A stretch of 19,924 nt of DNA from CALGLS01 sp964508085 (GTDB lineage: Bacteria; Bacteroidota; Bacteroidia; Chitinophagales; Saprospiraceae): positions 1 through 19,924 of the forward strand of contig CAZDTI010000124.1 of NCBI GenBank assembly GCA_964508085.1. The letters run 5' to 3'. The notes beneath the pieces are model-generated. The model worked only from the letters and a program-made list of their open reading frames with translations. It searched no databases and was not told the origin of the DNA. Below are positions 1 through 6,024 of this stretch, one piece after another (positions within the stretch are counted from its first letter, which is position 1; each line of letters starts with the position of its first letter). The position numbers and the translations under genes are program-made.

Positions 1-1001
1 GTGAAGGTGACAGGTCTCCACATCTCGCCCATAGTCAATAAGGTTATTTCACGAGAATTTTTATCTGGATGTTTTGCTGAAAACTCATAATAAGTCCCCA
101 AGATATGTATCGCATCCGCAACACTAATAGCAATTAAAATTACAGGTATAATATTGGAGGATAAATACATCGGTACTCCTACCGCAGCCATCACTCCCAT
201 AGCTACTAAAACAGAACCTATAACAATAATAATGGAAAGATAAACTCCTCTAAAAGTTCTATAGGCAAATACTAAAACAACCAGGATTAAACCAAAAGCT
301 AATGGAGTCATTTTCTTAGCATCGCCATCAATGTACTCTGCTTGATAACTGACTACGCCACCTTCACCCGCGACGTGAACTTTGGCCGTTTGAGATTTGA
401 CTTCTTCGCTTAATAATTTTTCTGAAAGCAGTTTAATGTCTTTGTAGGCTTGCTTTCCATATTTAATTTTATCCAACAATTCTACTACAATTAAAGAAGT
501 AGTCGCATCTTCACTCACCAAATTTCCAACATACAATGGGAAATTAAGTACTTCTTTTCGAATCCTGCTTGCTTCATTTTGTAGCTTAACTTGATCTTTG
601 ATAAAAGGATCTACGACCATTCCCGAAGCAGTGCCGTAAATATTATTCTCTGTAGATAGACTTGTAACTCGGTCAGGATCTACTCCTTCAATTAATTGTA
701 ATTCTTCTGTTAGTTTTTTTGTGAAATTTATTAATTCAGGAGTGAAAACCCCTTCATTACTTTCATTGACTATGGCAACTACAATAGGATCGGACAAACC
801 AAAAATTTCTCGAACCTCTTCTCTGTTTTTTAAAGAATGATGGTCATCTGGAATGTATGCTTCAATGGTCGTATCGATAACCATTTTAGGTAATTGGCTT
901 GCTGCGCCTATAATTAATAGCAAGGAAATAGCGATCATCAGCCATGGGTATTTTAGGGCCTTGTTGAAAAACAAAGCTGCGGTATCTTGATTTTTTTTCA
1001 T
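1..1001 (-). CDS. RND/MMPL-family exporter, N-terminal part (runs off left edge)
   Basis: This is an open frame of 333 codons with no stop before the window edge, beginning at the ATG whose complement lies at 999-1001. The translation has a first membrane helix at about residues 19-37. A long, probably periplasmic, domain follows to about 228. Two or three packed helices come next (about 231-249 and 253-300), with the motif IAISVADAIHILGTYYE in the last. That topology and the D-x-x-H motif in the fourth-helix region fit the proton-driven RND superfamily of the MMPL/HAE3 type, which exports lipids or hydrophobic compounds across the inner membrane. The C-terminal half, including the second periplasmic loop, lies outside the window. 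The gene starts 10 bp after the small ORF at 1012-1323, so the two may be cotranscribed. The substrate cannot be told from the sequence. Confidence 0.85.
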   Translation of the reverse strand, partial: MKKNQDTAALFFNKALKYPWLMIAISLLLIIGAASQLPKMVIDTTIEAYIPDDHHSLKNREEVREIFGLSDPIVVAIVNESNEGVFTPELINFTKKLTEELQLIEGVDPDRVTSLSTENNIYGTASGMVVDPFIKDQVKLQNEASRIRKEVLNFPLYVGNLVSEDATTSLIVVELLDKIKYGKQAYKDIKLLSEKLLSEEVKSQTAKVHVAGEGGVVSYQAEYIDGDAKKMTPLAFGLILVVLVFAYRTFRGVYLSIIIVIGSVLVAMGVMAAVGVPMYLSSNIIPVILIAISVADAIHILGTYYEFSAKHPDKNSREITLLTMGEMWRPVTF

Positions 1002-1011
1002 TGTTGTTTGT

Positions 1012-1323
1012 TTAATTTGAATTCATTGAAATCCTGGAGTTAGAACAAGAGCGCAGGGAATCTTTTTTTGTAGATGGATTGGCCAATTTTCTTATGACTT
1101 TTATGGAAAAGAATAATTGGTGAAAATGCTTCCATATGAAAATAGTACTTAGAAAAGTTAGCAGGAAAAGAATAGATAAAGCCTTAATTGATAGCGTTGT
1201 GAAATACACTTTCAAAAGCCAACAACTACTAAAAGATGTCACCCATGAAAGTCCTATTGTTAAAATTGGGCAAAGCAGTAGCTTGACAAAAGCTGGTACA
1301 GCTTTATCTAACTTTAATTCCAT
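1012..1323 (-). CDS. Possible small membrane protein upstream of the RND gene
   Basis: This is a 103-codon ATG ORF on the same strand as the RND gene and ending 10 bp before it. Two hydrophobic stretches, at about residues 15-38 and 47-65, could be membrane helices, and the tail is basic and Ser-rich. I recognise no family. Position and spacing favour a real gene translated with the exporter. Against it, a 63-codon ORF runs antisense through the same DNA, and the C-terminal 20 residues look unlike a folded protein. It may be an annotation artefact in a 400-bp leader, or a decayed gene. Confidence 0.35.
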   Translation of the reverse strand: MELKLDKAVPAFVKLLLCPILTIGLSWVTSFSSCWLLKVYFTTLSIKALSILFLLTFLSTIFIWKHFHQLFFSIKVIRKLANPSTKKDSLRSCSNSRISMNSN

Positions 1324-1400
1324 TTAAATTTTTATTGTAATTCCTTAACCGAAGATATGGCTACCGAAATGGTTGAGCATATTGTCTCTTCCTCTGTTAT

Positions 1401-2222
1401 TCAACTCATAAAGGTTATTGATAATAGTTGATGTTTACTTACAAATCCACACTTCTGAATAGATTTTAGTGAGCCGATATTTTGTTTCTCACAAGAACAA
1501 ATCGGTTGCCGATCCCATTCGGTAGAGATACTTGCAGCTTTATCTAATAAATAAGTTCCGTATCCTTTTCTTCGATGGTCAGGAGACACAATCATTCCGA
1601 TGTCGGCGAAATCAGATGCAGTTGTGCTTTTTCGAATTTCGCAAGTACCAATGATGGTCTTATTATTTTCCAATACATACACTTCACCTTTTTTAACTAA
1701 GTTACTAATGTATCCCGTTAGCCATTCTTTTGGTGCGCCCATAGCATAATTACAAAAGTCTACTATTCTTTCGATATCCTCCGTTTGGCACTCTTTTAAG
1801 GTTCCGTCTTTTTTAGGAATCGTCCTTTCCAATCGGTTGCTAAATAGACAGGTATTGACCTCTAATTTATTTGCAAAATTTAAAGCGATGGATAAGTATG
1901 TGGGATTATTTGTACCGACTATCCCTTTTTCAATTTTTACACCTTGGATGAATTCTTTAAAAATAAATTCACCTTGCGATAAATGCTTAGGTGTAATATA
2001 AAATTGGAGCAGCTGATTGTTCTCATTTACACAAGCATATCCAATCATTTGGTCAACCTTTCTAATCTCCCAATGAACAGCGCTATTTCTAAATGATTCC
2101 CACATACCATCTTGGGGACTAGCTAAGCTAGATTGCCATTCATTTTTTAATTCGACTAATTCACTATTTGAAGTTTCAATTTTTTGTATTTGATACAGTG
2201 AATCATTAATTATTATATTCAT
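1401..2222 (-). CDS. GNAT-family N-acetyltransferase
   Basis: The protein has 273 residues. The C-terminal half carries the GNAT acetyl-CoA site: a beta strand (about 205-212, ADIGMIVSP) leads into the pyrophosphate-binding loop RRKGYG and the helix TYLLDKAASI, as in motif A (R/Q-x-x-G-x-G/A). The N-terminal half resembles a second, degenerate GNAT fold (strand MIGYACV and the segment LLQFYITP) without a clear CoA loop, so a two-domain GNAT is likely. The substrate is unknown. The start codon directly follows the TAA of the SRPBCC gene (stop 2223-2225, ATG 2220-2222), which indicates translational coupling and a shared promoter at about 2700-2740. The partner gene and the divergent HxlR regulator suggest a small inducible stress or detoxification unit, but that is inference. 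Confidence 0.85.
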   Translation of the reverse strand: MNIIINDSLYQIQKIETSNSELVELKNEWQSSLASPQDGMWESFRNSAVHWEIRKVDQMIGYACVNENNQLLQFYITPKHLSQGEFIFKEFIQGVKIEKGIVGTNNPTYLSIALNFANKLEVNTCLFSNRLERTIPKKDGTLKECQTEDIERIVDFCNYAMGAPKEWLTGYISNLVKKGEVYVLENNKTIIGTCEIRKSTTASDFADIGMIVSPDHRRKGYGTYLLDKAASISTEWDRQPICSCEKQNIGSLKSIQKCGFVSKHQLLSITFMS

Positions 2223-2672
2223 TTATATATTTTTTTCTAAATAGTTTTTCAAACCTTTTTTAATAAAATCATCCCAATGAAATGAACAGACTTCATAACA
2301 ACGTATAGCCGGAACCAATCCTTTATGAAAAAGATGCACTTGGATCTTATCGTCTTTAGTGGAGTCTATTGTCCAATAAAGCTTCGTTCCGACCCATTCT
2401 TTTTCAACGCCTTCCATTCCTCCAATAATTTGGTTGGCATCAATACATTCCCATGTAATTTTATTGTTGGGTGAATATTCAATAATCTTAAACTGATACC
2501 AAGGCTCACCCCAAGATACTTTGAAAATTTCACCTTTTTGGAATTTATTGTTATCGATGCTGCCCCACCAACCTGCTATCCCTGAGGTCAAAGCGGCGAA
2601 AGCCGCCTTTTTTGAAGATTTGATGATAACGGTTTGGCTATAACTGCTGGCTTTGGTTGACGTATTTTTCAT
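2223..2672 (-). CDS. SRPBCC/AHSA1-like domain protein
   Basis: This 149-residue protein reads as a single SRPBCC (START/Bet v1-like) domain of the AHSA1 type. It begins with a strand such as SQTVIIKSSKKAAFAALTSG, has the W-W turn (GIAGWWG), a core GEIFKVSWGEPWYQFKIIEYSPNNKITWEC split over several strands, and a long C-terminal helix (SFHWDDFIKKGLKNYLEK). The family binds hydrophobic ligands in a deep cavity, and AHSA1-like members in bacteria have mostly unassigned roles. The gene is divergent from an HxlR regulator at 2795, with palindromic sites between them, and is coupled to the GNAT gene downstream. HxlR/SRPBCC pairs are common in Bacteroidota, so regulation by the neighbouring HxlR protein is likely. 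Confidence 0.8.
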   Translation of the reverse strand: MKNTSTKASSYSQTVIIKSSKKAAFAALTSGIAGWWGSIDNNKFQKGEIFKVSWGEPWYQFKIIEYSPNNKITWECIDANQIIGGMEGVEKEWVGTKLYWTIDSTKDDKIQVHLFHKGLVPAIRCYEVCSFHWDDFIKKGLKNYLEKNI

Positions 2673-2703
2673 GAATTATCTGTGATTTACGGATTAGTAG
2701 TTT

Positions 2704-2730
2704 CAAAATAAAAGTAGTTGCATTATGCAA
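2704..2730 (-). promoter_or_regulatory. Probable promoter of the SRPBCC-GNAT pair
   Basis: On the minus strand the sequence TTATTTTG (complement of 2704-2711) approximates the Bacteroidota -7 element TAnnTTTG, and the TTG at the edge of the palindrome (complement of 2728-2730) could be the -33 element. The spacer is 16 bp, slightly short, so the assignment is tentative. The palindrome 2718-2730 would then overlap the -33 region, a position expected for repression. Confidence 0.3.
2718..2730. promoter_or_regulatory. Palindromic operator TTGCA-N3-TGCAA, site 1
   Basis: TTGCATTATGCAA is a perfect 13-bp palindrome in the divergent gap between the SRPBCC gene and the first HxlR gene. The same TTGCA-N3-TGCAA layout occurs twice in the promoter gap of the second HxlR gene (3853-3865 and 3890-3902). 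HxlR proteins are dimeric winged-helix regulators that bind short inverted repeats, so this is a likely operator. Confidence 0.6.
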
Positions 2731-2733
2731 TCA

Positions 2734-2765
2734 TTTGCAAACATAAAGAGTTTTTTCTAATTTTG
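2734..2765 (+). promoter_or_regulatory. Bacteroidota-type promoter of the first HxlR gene
   Basis: TAATTTTG at 2758-2765 is an exact match to the -7 consensus TAnnTTTG, and TTTG at 2734-2737 lies 20 bp upstream as the -33 element. The start codon at 2795 is about 30 bp downstream. The -7 element overlaps the imperfect palindrome 2761-2780, which suggests autoregulation. Confidence 0.5.
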
Positions 2766-2780
2766 CAACTGGTTGTAAAA
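2761..2780. promoter_or_regulatory. Imperfect palindrome over the HxlR-1 -7 element
   Basis: TTTTGCAAC and GTTGTAAAA, separated by TG, form a 20-bp inverted repeat with one mismatch. It contains the TTGCA half-site seen in the other operators but with different spacing. Its position over the -7 element and the presumed transcription start fits an autorepression site. Confidence 0.4.
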
Positions 2781-2794
2781 TAAAATCAGTTTTT

Positions 2795-3208
2795 ATGGAA
2801 AATCATAAATCATATTGCCCAATTAATCTCGCCTTGGAAACCTTTGGAGATAAGTGGACCTTATTAATAATCAGAGACATCATGATGGATGGCAAACGCC
2901 ACTTTCGTGAAATACTACAGTCCGATGAAAAAATATCCACCAATATTCTGTCAAGTCGCTTAAATAAGCTTGAAGAAAATGGAATCATTACAAAGGAAAA
3001 TGACCCAACACACAAGCAAAAAGTTATTTACAGTCTTACCAAAAAAGGAATAGACTTATTTCCTGTAGTAATGGCAATTGCAGAATGGAGCATCAAACAT
3101 GAGCCTGTTGGTAAAAAACAATCAGAACATGCACAATCCATTTTAAGTGGTGGCAAATCATTGGAAAAGAAAATGATATCGGATTTAAAGAAAGCCCATT
3201 TAAGCTGA
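2795..3208 (+). CDS. HxlR-family transcriptional regulator (first copy)
   Basis: This 137-residue protein is a single winged-helix HxlR domain. The family hallmark is at the N-terminus: the conserved Cys8 in SYCPINLALETFGDKWTLLI, followed by FREILQSDEKISTNILSSRL (recognition helix region), LEENGIITKE and the wing KVIYSLTKKGIDL. HxlR proteins act as dimers, usually repressing a divergent gene. In YodB and HypR the N-terminal cysteine senses electrophiles or disulfide stress, but it is conserved more widely, so redox sensing here is only possible. The gene is divergent from the SRPBCC-GNAT pair with three palindromic TTGCA-type sequences in the 122-bp gap. The tail beyond residue 115 is charged and probably extends the dimerisation helix. 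It resembles the second HxlR at 3907, so the two may be paralogues. Confidence 0.92.
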   Translation: MENHKSYCPINLALETFGDKWTLLIIRDIMMDGKRHFREILQSDEKISTNILSSRLNKLEENGIITKENDPTHKQKVIYSLTKKGIDLFPVVMAIAEWSIKHEPVGKKQSEHAQSILSGGKSLEKKMISDLKKAHLS

Positions 3209-3330
3209 TTTTCATTGAAAGGCACCTAAAAATAGTTGAAGCCGATTTGCTTGAAAACAACACATTCACATCATTAAGTGAAAGGAATAATAACAAGTAA
3301 ATGCTTTTCCTAAAATGTTCACGCAATAGC

Positions 3331-3351
3331 TAACGGATAGCATATCTGTTA
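3331..3351. terminator. Possible hairpin between convergent genes
   Basis: TAACGGATA and TATCTGTTA around a GCA loop make a 9-bp stem with one mismatch, in the 247-bp gap between the convergent first HxlR gene and the SnoaL-like gene. It is followed by ACTTAAAA and has no strong T-run, so function as a terminator is uncertain. No gene is seen in the rest of this gap. Confidence 0.25.
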
Positions 3352-3455
3352 CTTAAAATGTTGACTGTTGGATACCAATCTTACAGACCGCATTTGAAAA
3401 ATACGTTTTGATGCTCATCGTGGATTTCATAATCGATGCTAATTAATTATATCAT

Positions 3456-3818
3456 TTAGTCAGTTGAAGCAGGAAACAATGCGGTATCAAAAAAGAAACG
3501 TTGTCTTGCTATTTTTCGATCCTTAATGTTGAAAACTTCGCAGCATGGAATACTGGCTTGTACCGGAGCCACGACTTTTAATATCGAAACATGGGTAACA
3601 AAATCTTCTGCGGCTATTAAATCTTGTGTTTCCACTTCAAATTGCATTTCAAAGTTTCCCAATGCCTTGAAATAATCTTCAGGATTTTCTGTAGAAAACA
3701 TCGGACCGGAGTATTGATGGTTGTCCGCCATGAAACTTCTTGCCTTTGCCATGTCTCCATTATTGATTGCTTTGAAAAAATCTTGAACCACTTCGATTGG
3801 TTTTATTAAATTTGTCAT
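3456..3818 (-). CDS. SnoaL-like / NTF2-fold protein
   Basis: This 120-residue protein opens with IEVVQDFFKAINNGDMAKARSFM, the typical first helices of the NTF2/SnoaL-like alpha+beta barrel, in which a helix with a small-residue break precedes the first strand. The strands FEVETQDLIAAEDFVTHVSI and EVFNIKDRKIARQRFFFD match the later sheet, where the phrase 'I+DGKI' (here IKDRKI) is typical. The family includes cyclases, isomerases and many proteins of unknown ligand. No catalytic Asp-His pair can be assigned confidently. It is divergent from the second HxlR gene with two TTGCA-N3-TGCAA sites in the 88-bp gap, so it is probably the target of that regulator. Confidence 0.8.
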   Translation of the reverse strand: MTNLIKPIEVVQDFFKAINNGDMAKARSFMADNHQYSGPMFSTENPEDYFKALGNFEMQFEVETQDLIAAEDFVTHVSILKVVAPVQASIPCCEVFNIKDRKIARQRFFFDTALFPASTD

Positions 3819-3852
3819 GATTAAATTGATTACTAGTTAGAGAATAATTAAC

Positions 3853-3865
3853 TTGCATATTGCAA
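3853..3865. promoter_or_regulatory. Palindromic operator TTGCA-N3-TGCAA, site 2
   Basis: TTGCATATTGCAA lies in a longer perfect inverted repeat, ACTTGCA-TAT-TGCAAGT (3851-3867), upstream of the SnoaL-like gene and of the second HxlR gene. It has the same half-sites and 3-bp spacing as site 1. Confidence 0.6.
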
Positions 3866-3889
3866 GTGATGCAAATGTATGCTTAATGA

Positions 3890-3902
3890 TTGCAAAATGC
3901 AA
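3890..3902. promoter_or_regulatory. Palindromic operator TTGCA-N3-TGCAA, site 3
   Basis: TTGCAAAATGCAA ends 4 bp before the ATG of the second HxlR gene. The centre is 37 bp from site 2. Additional half-sites (GATGCAAAT near 3869-3876) lie between them. A repressor bound here would cover the start region of its own gene. Confidence 0.55.
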
Positions 3903-3906
3903 GTGA

Positions 3907-4392
3907 ATGATTAAAAAAAATAATAAAAGATCAGATTGTCCTATTTCTCATACACTTGATCTGTTTGGAGACAGATGGACATTGCTTATTTTGAGAGATG
4001 CTATATTCAGGGGGTACCGCTTCTATAAAGAGTTTTTGGAGGCAGAGGAAAAGATTGCAACTAACATTCTCTCCAATCGATTGAAGATGTTGGAGGCGGA
4101 AGGTTTTATGGTCAGTAAAAAATATGAAAAGCAAAAAACCAAAAAGGTATATCAATTAACGGAAAGAGGAATAAGCCTTATTCCTTTAATTTTGGAAATG
4201 ATTGTATGGGGTTTTAAAGATGACCCCAGTTTACTCCATGCTACTCCAAAAGAGGGTGGGGATTATCCATATGCACCTTCGAAGAATGGCGAAGAACCTG
4301 CCATCATCAATAGAATGAAAAATGATAAAGAGAGTTTAATAAAAGAAATTGAAGCGTCTATTCGGAATTTTGACCATCAGAACTTTTGTTGA
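3907..4392 (+). CDS. HxlR-family transcriptional regulator (second copy)
   Basis: This 161-residue protein has the HxlR winged helix in residues 8-110. The conserved Cys11 occurs in SDCPISHTLDLFGDRWTLLI, then FYKEFLEAEEKIATNILSNRL, LEAEGFMVSKK and the wing KKVYQLTERGISLIP. A C-terminal extension of about 45 residues includes a charged helix. Upstream ATGs in other frames stop within a few codons, so the ATG at 3907 is the best start. Operator-like palindromes lie immediately upstream, and the divergent SnoaL-like gene is the probable target. It shares the shape and core phrases (KIATNILS versus KISTNILS) of the first HxlR, 700 bp away, and both gaps hold the same operator motif. Confidence 0.92.
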   Translation: MIKKNNKRSDCPISHTLDLFGDRWTLLILRDAIFRGYRFYKEFLEAEEKIATNILSNRLKMLEAEGFMVSKKYEKQKTKKVYQLTERGISLIPLILEMIVWGFKDDPSLLHATPKEGGDYPYAPSKNGEEPAIINRMKNDKESLIKEIEASIRNFDHQNFC

Positions 4393-4720
4393 TTTAGAGT
4401 AAAGGTCTTCCAGCATAATTTAGATTTTTATCTCAACTTTTATCTTTTGTGAACGAGTTTGTTAAAGAATAACTTGGCTCCTAAATAAGGGGCAATTACA
4501 TTAAGGAAATATCTACTTTGAATAATTTCTAATGAACCTATGATCCTTAGAGTCTTACCTGCTTATCATTATTTTGCCTAAACATTTTCACTTAATTGCT
4601 ACAAAATGTAAACAAAAAGCTTATCTTTGACCACTCCCCAATAGTCAATACAACGAGAAATCCAGGGTGTTTCCAGATCGGAATCAATAACCCGTTTACA
4701 CACCAATCAAAAACAAATCT
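4393..4720. other. Intergenic region upstream of the S24 regulator
   Basis: No gene was found in these 328 bp. It contains a weak hairpin (GCTCCT/AGGGGC, 4477-4493) that could end the HxlR-2 transcript, a promoter-like pair at 4596-4629, an 11-bp palindrome TACA-AAA-TGTA at 4600-4610, and distant inverted heptamers TGTAAAC (4607-4613) and GTTTACA (4694-4700). A 60-codon ORF here is out of frame with the regulator and looks like chance. Confidence 0.5.
4596..4629 (+). promoter_or_regulatory. Promoter with internal palindrome for the S24 regulator
   Basis: TATCTTTG at 4622-4629 matches the -7 consensus TAnnTTTG exactly, and TTG at 4596-4598 lies 23 bp upstream, at the wide end of allowed spacing. 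The palindrome TACAAAATGTA (4600-4610) sits between the two elements, where a repressor would block the polymerase. This implies a 5' leader of roughly 85 nt. Confidence 0.4.
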
Positions 4721-5566
4721 GTGGATAAGGAGAATAATATCGTATCAAGACGTTTTATCAAATGTCTCGAACAATTGAAAGAAGCAAACCAAGTTCGCTC
4801 TAGTCGACAATTTGCGATGGAGCTAAATTACCTGCCTCAATCGCTGAGTGAAATCATTCGGGGAAGAAGAGATGTAACCATTGAATTACTACGAAAAGCA
4901 GTGGAGCGTTATCAGTTTAATCCAGTTTACATTTATACCGGAGAAGGAGAGTACTTCCTATCAGAAAACGAACAAAAGAGTTTTCGGGTTTTGACGATTG
5001 TCTCTAATTCAGAGGAGGATGAAAAAATAGTGCACGTACCTGTCCCGGCTCAATCTGGTTATGCAAAGGAACTGGCCAACCCAGAATTTATAGAAGAACT
5101 ACCAACTTTTTCTTTACCTGATTATAAATACAAAACTGGGACACACCGCTCCTTTGATGTTTCCGGAGATAGTATGGAACCGACTCTTTTTGAAGGAGAT
5201 AAAGTGATTTGTAATTACCTCGATCCTGAAGTTTGGGATTCTGGCATTAAAGACAATTACGTCTATGTTTTAGTCTCTCGTTCGGATATATTGATCCGAA
5301 GAGTTAAAAACAATATTCCAAAAAACAATACATTAACATTGCTTTCTGACAATGCCTTTTATGAGCCAGCGCTTATTCCAATTTCTGATTTGAAAGAGGT
5401 TTGGTATGTCCGAGCTAAGATAAGTCCCTTTCTGCCTTCGCCGAAGAATATTCAGAATTATGTACGAGAGGAAGTGCAATTATTGAAGGAGAATATTCGG
5501 GATCAGACGAGGTTGATTCAGGCCTTGCAGAGTACCTTGGATCAGATGAATAAGCGGATGGAGTAG
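4721..5566 (+). CDS. HTH and S24 (LexA/CI-fold) regulator, probably not self-cleaving
   Basis: The 281-residue protein has an N-terminal helix-turn-helix (about 10-65; SSRQFAMELNYLPQSLSEII is the likely HTH), a linker, an S24 domain (about 105-232) and a C-terminal amphipathic coiled coil (about 243-280). The S24 nucleophile is present in FDVSGDSMEPTLFEGD (Ser151). Where LexA has VKRLK with the catalytic lysine, this protein has IRRVK, so Arg193 replaces it by my alignment. The usual Ala-Gly cleavage dipeptide reads Ser-Gly (112-113). Such proteins may bind DNA without SOS-type autocleavage. The start is GTG; the frame is closed by a TAA at 4688-4690 with no ATG after it, and the first in-frame ATG (4816) would remove part of the HTH. 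A 71-residue gene follows 42 bp later and may be cotranscribed. Confidence 0.85.
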   Translation: MDKENNIVSRRFIKCLEQLKEANQVRSSRQFAMELNYLPQSLSEIIRGRRDVTIELLRKAVERYQFNPVYIYTGEGEYFLSENEQKSFRVLTIVSNSEEDEKIVHVPVPAQSGYAKELANPEFIEELPTFSLPDYKYKTGTHRSFDVSGDSMEPTLFEGDKVICNYLDPEVWDSGIKDNYVYVLVSRSDILIRRVKNNIPKNNTLTLLSDNAFYEPALIPISDLKEVWYVRAKISPFLPSPKNIQNYVREEVQLLKENIRDQTRLIQALQSTLDQMNKRME

Positions 5567-5608
5567 GAGAGCGTTAAATAATTTAGCAAAAAACTAAAAA
5601 CAACAATC

Positions 5609-5824
5609 ATGAAAACCATAAAAGGAAAGGTCGTATACAAAAACATCGGACCAGGTTGCTGGGGAATTGTAGATGCGAACGGAGGAGAATGGCGTCCTAT
5701 AGAAATGCCACAACAGCTGCAGAAAGAAGGTCGGGAAGCTATTGTTAGAGCTAGAGTGGTGGAGGAAGGTTTCTCTATTTTTATGTGGGGAACAGCAGTG
5801 GAAATTTTGGGTTTTAATACCTAA
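5609..5824 (+). CDS. Small conserved-looking protein of unknown function
   Basis: This 71-residue ORF starts with MKTIKGKVVYKNIGPGCWGI and continues through VDANGGEWRPIEMPQQLQKEG to a strand-rich end. Alternating hydrophobic residues and the Gly turns suggest a small all-beta fold, possibly OB- or SH3-like, with one short helix (MPQQLQKEG). No signal peptide or membrane helix is present. I do not recognise an established family. Codon use is like that of its neighbours, and an AAC-rich leader before the ATG is typical of Bacteroidota genes. It lies 42 bp after the S24 regulator on the same strand and ends just before a 180-bp palindrome. Confidence 0.75.
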   Translation: MKTIKGKVVYKNIGPGCWGIVDANGGEWRPIEMPQQLQKEGREAIVRARVVEEGFSIFMWGTAVEILGFNT

Positions 5825-5826
5825 GA

Positions 5827-6006
5827 GTTTTCAACTTCAAACGCAACCTCAACCTCAACTTCAATTGCCTTCTAACGTAAAAGAAAATATTCAACTTCGC
5901 TTCCTCGCGGTCGGCTTGCGAACTGAGCGTTCCGCCTAGCTGCGGACAGGTTTGAAGTTGAAGTTGCACTTGAGGTTGAAGTTGAAAAAGGTTGAGATTG
6001 AAAACC
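5827..6006. repeat. 180-bp palindromic element with CAACTT/CAACCT arms
   Basis: The left arm (5827-5866) is built of repeated CAACYT/CAAACG hexamer-like units, and the right arm (5949-6006) is its imperfect inverse, TTGAAGTTGAGG-like, beginning and ending with GTTTTCAA and TTGAAAAC. The 80-bp centre is less AT-rich and contains GCGAAC and GTTCCGC, which can form a small bulged hairpin. The element fills the gap between two convergent genes, so it may act as a bidirectional terminator. Low-complexity ORFs through it (Gln/Leu-rich) are artefacts of the repeat. Confidence 0.75.
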
Positions 6007-6024
6007 AAATCTGTCTTTGACAAA

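Noticed and set aside
1136..1327. A 63-codon + strand ORF rich in basic residues
   Set aside because: It lies antisense to the minus-strand ORF and in a leader region, and has no recognisable motif or promoter.
3121..3300. An open + strand frame overlapping the end of the first HxlR gene and continuing past its stop (ends SERNNNK)
   Set aside because: The HxlR domain is complete in its own frame. The overlapping frame has no good start codon and no known motif, so a frameshift or extra gene is not supported.
4596..4778. A 60-codon ORF ahead of the S24 regulator
   Set aside because: It is in another frame, overlaps the regulator's start and promoter, and shows no domain.
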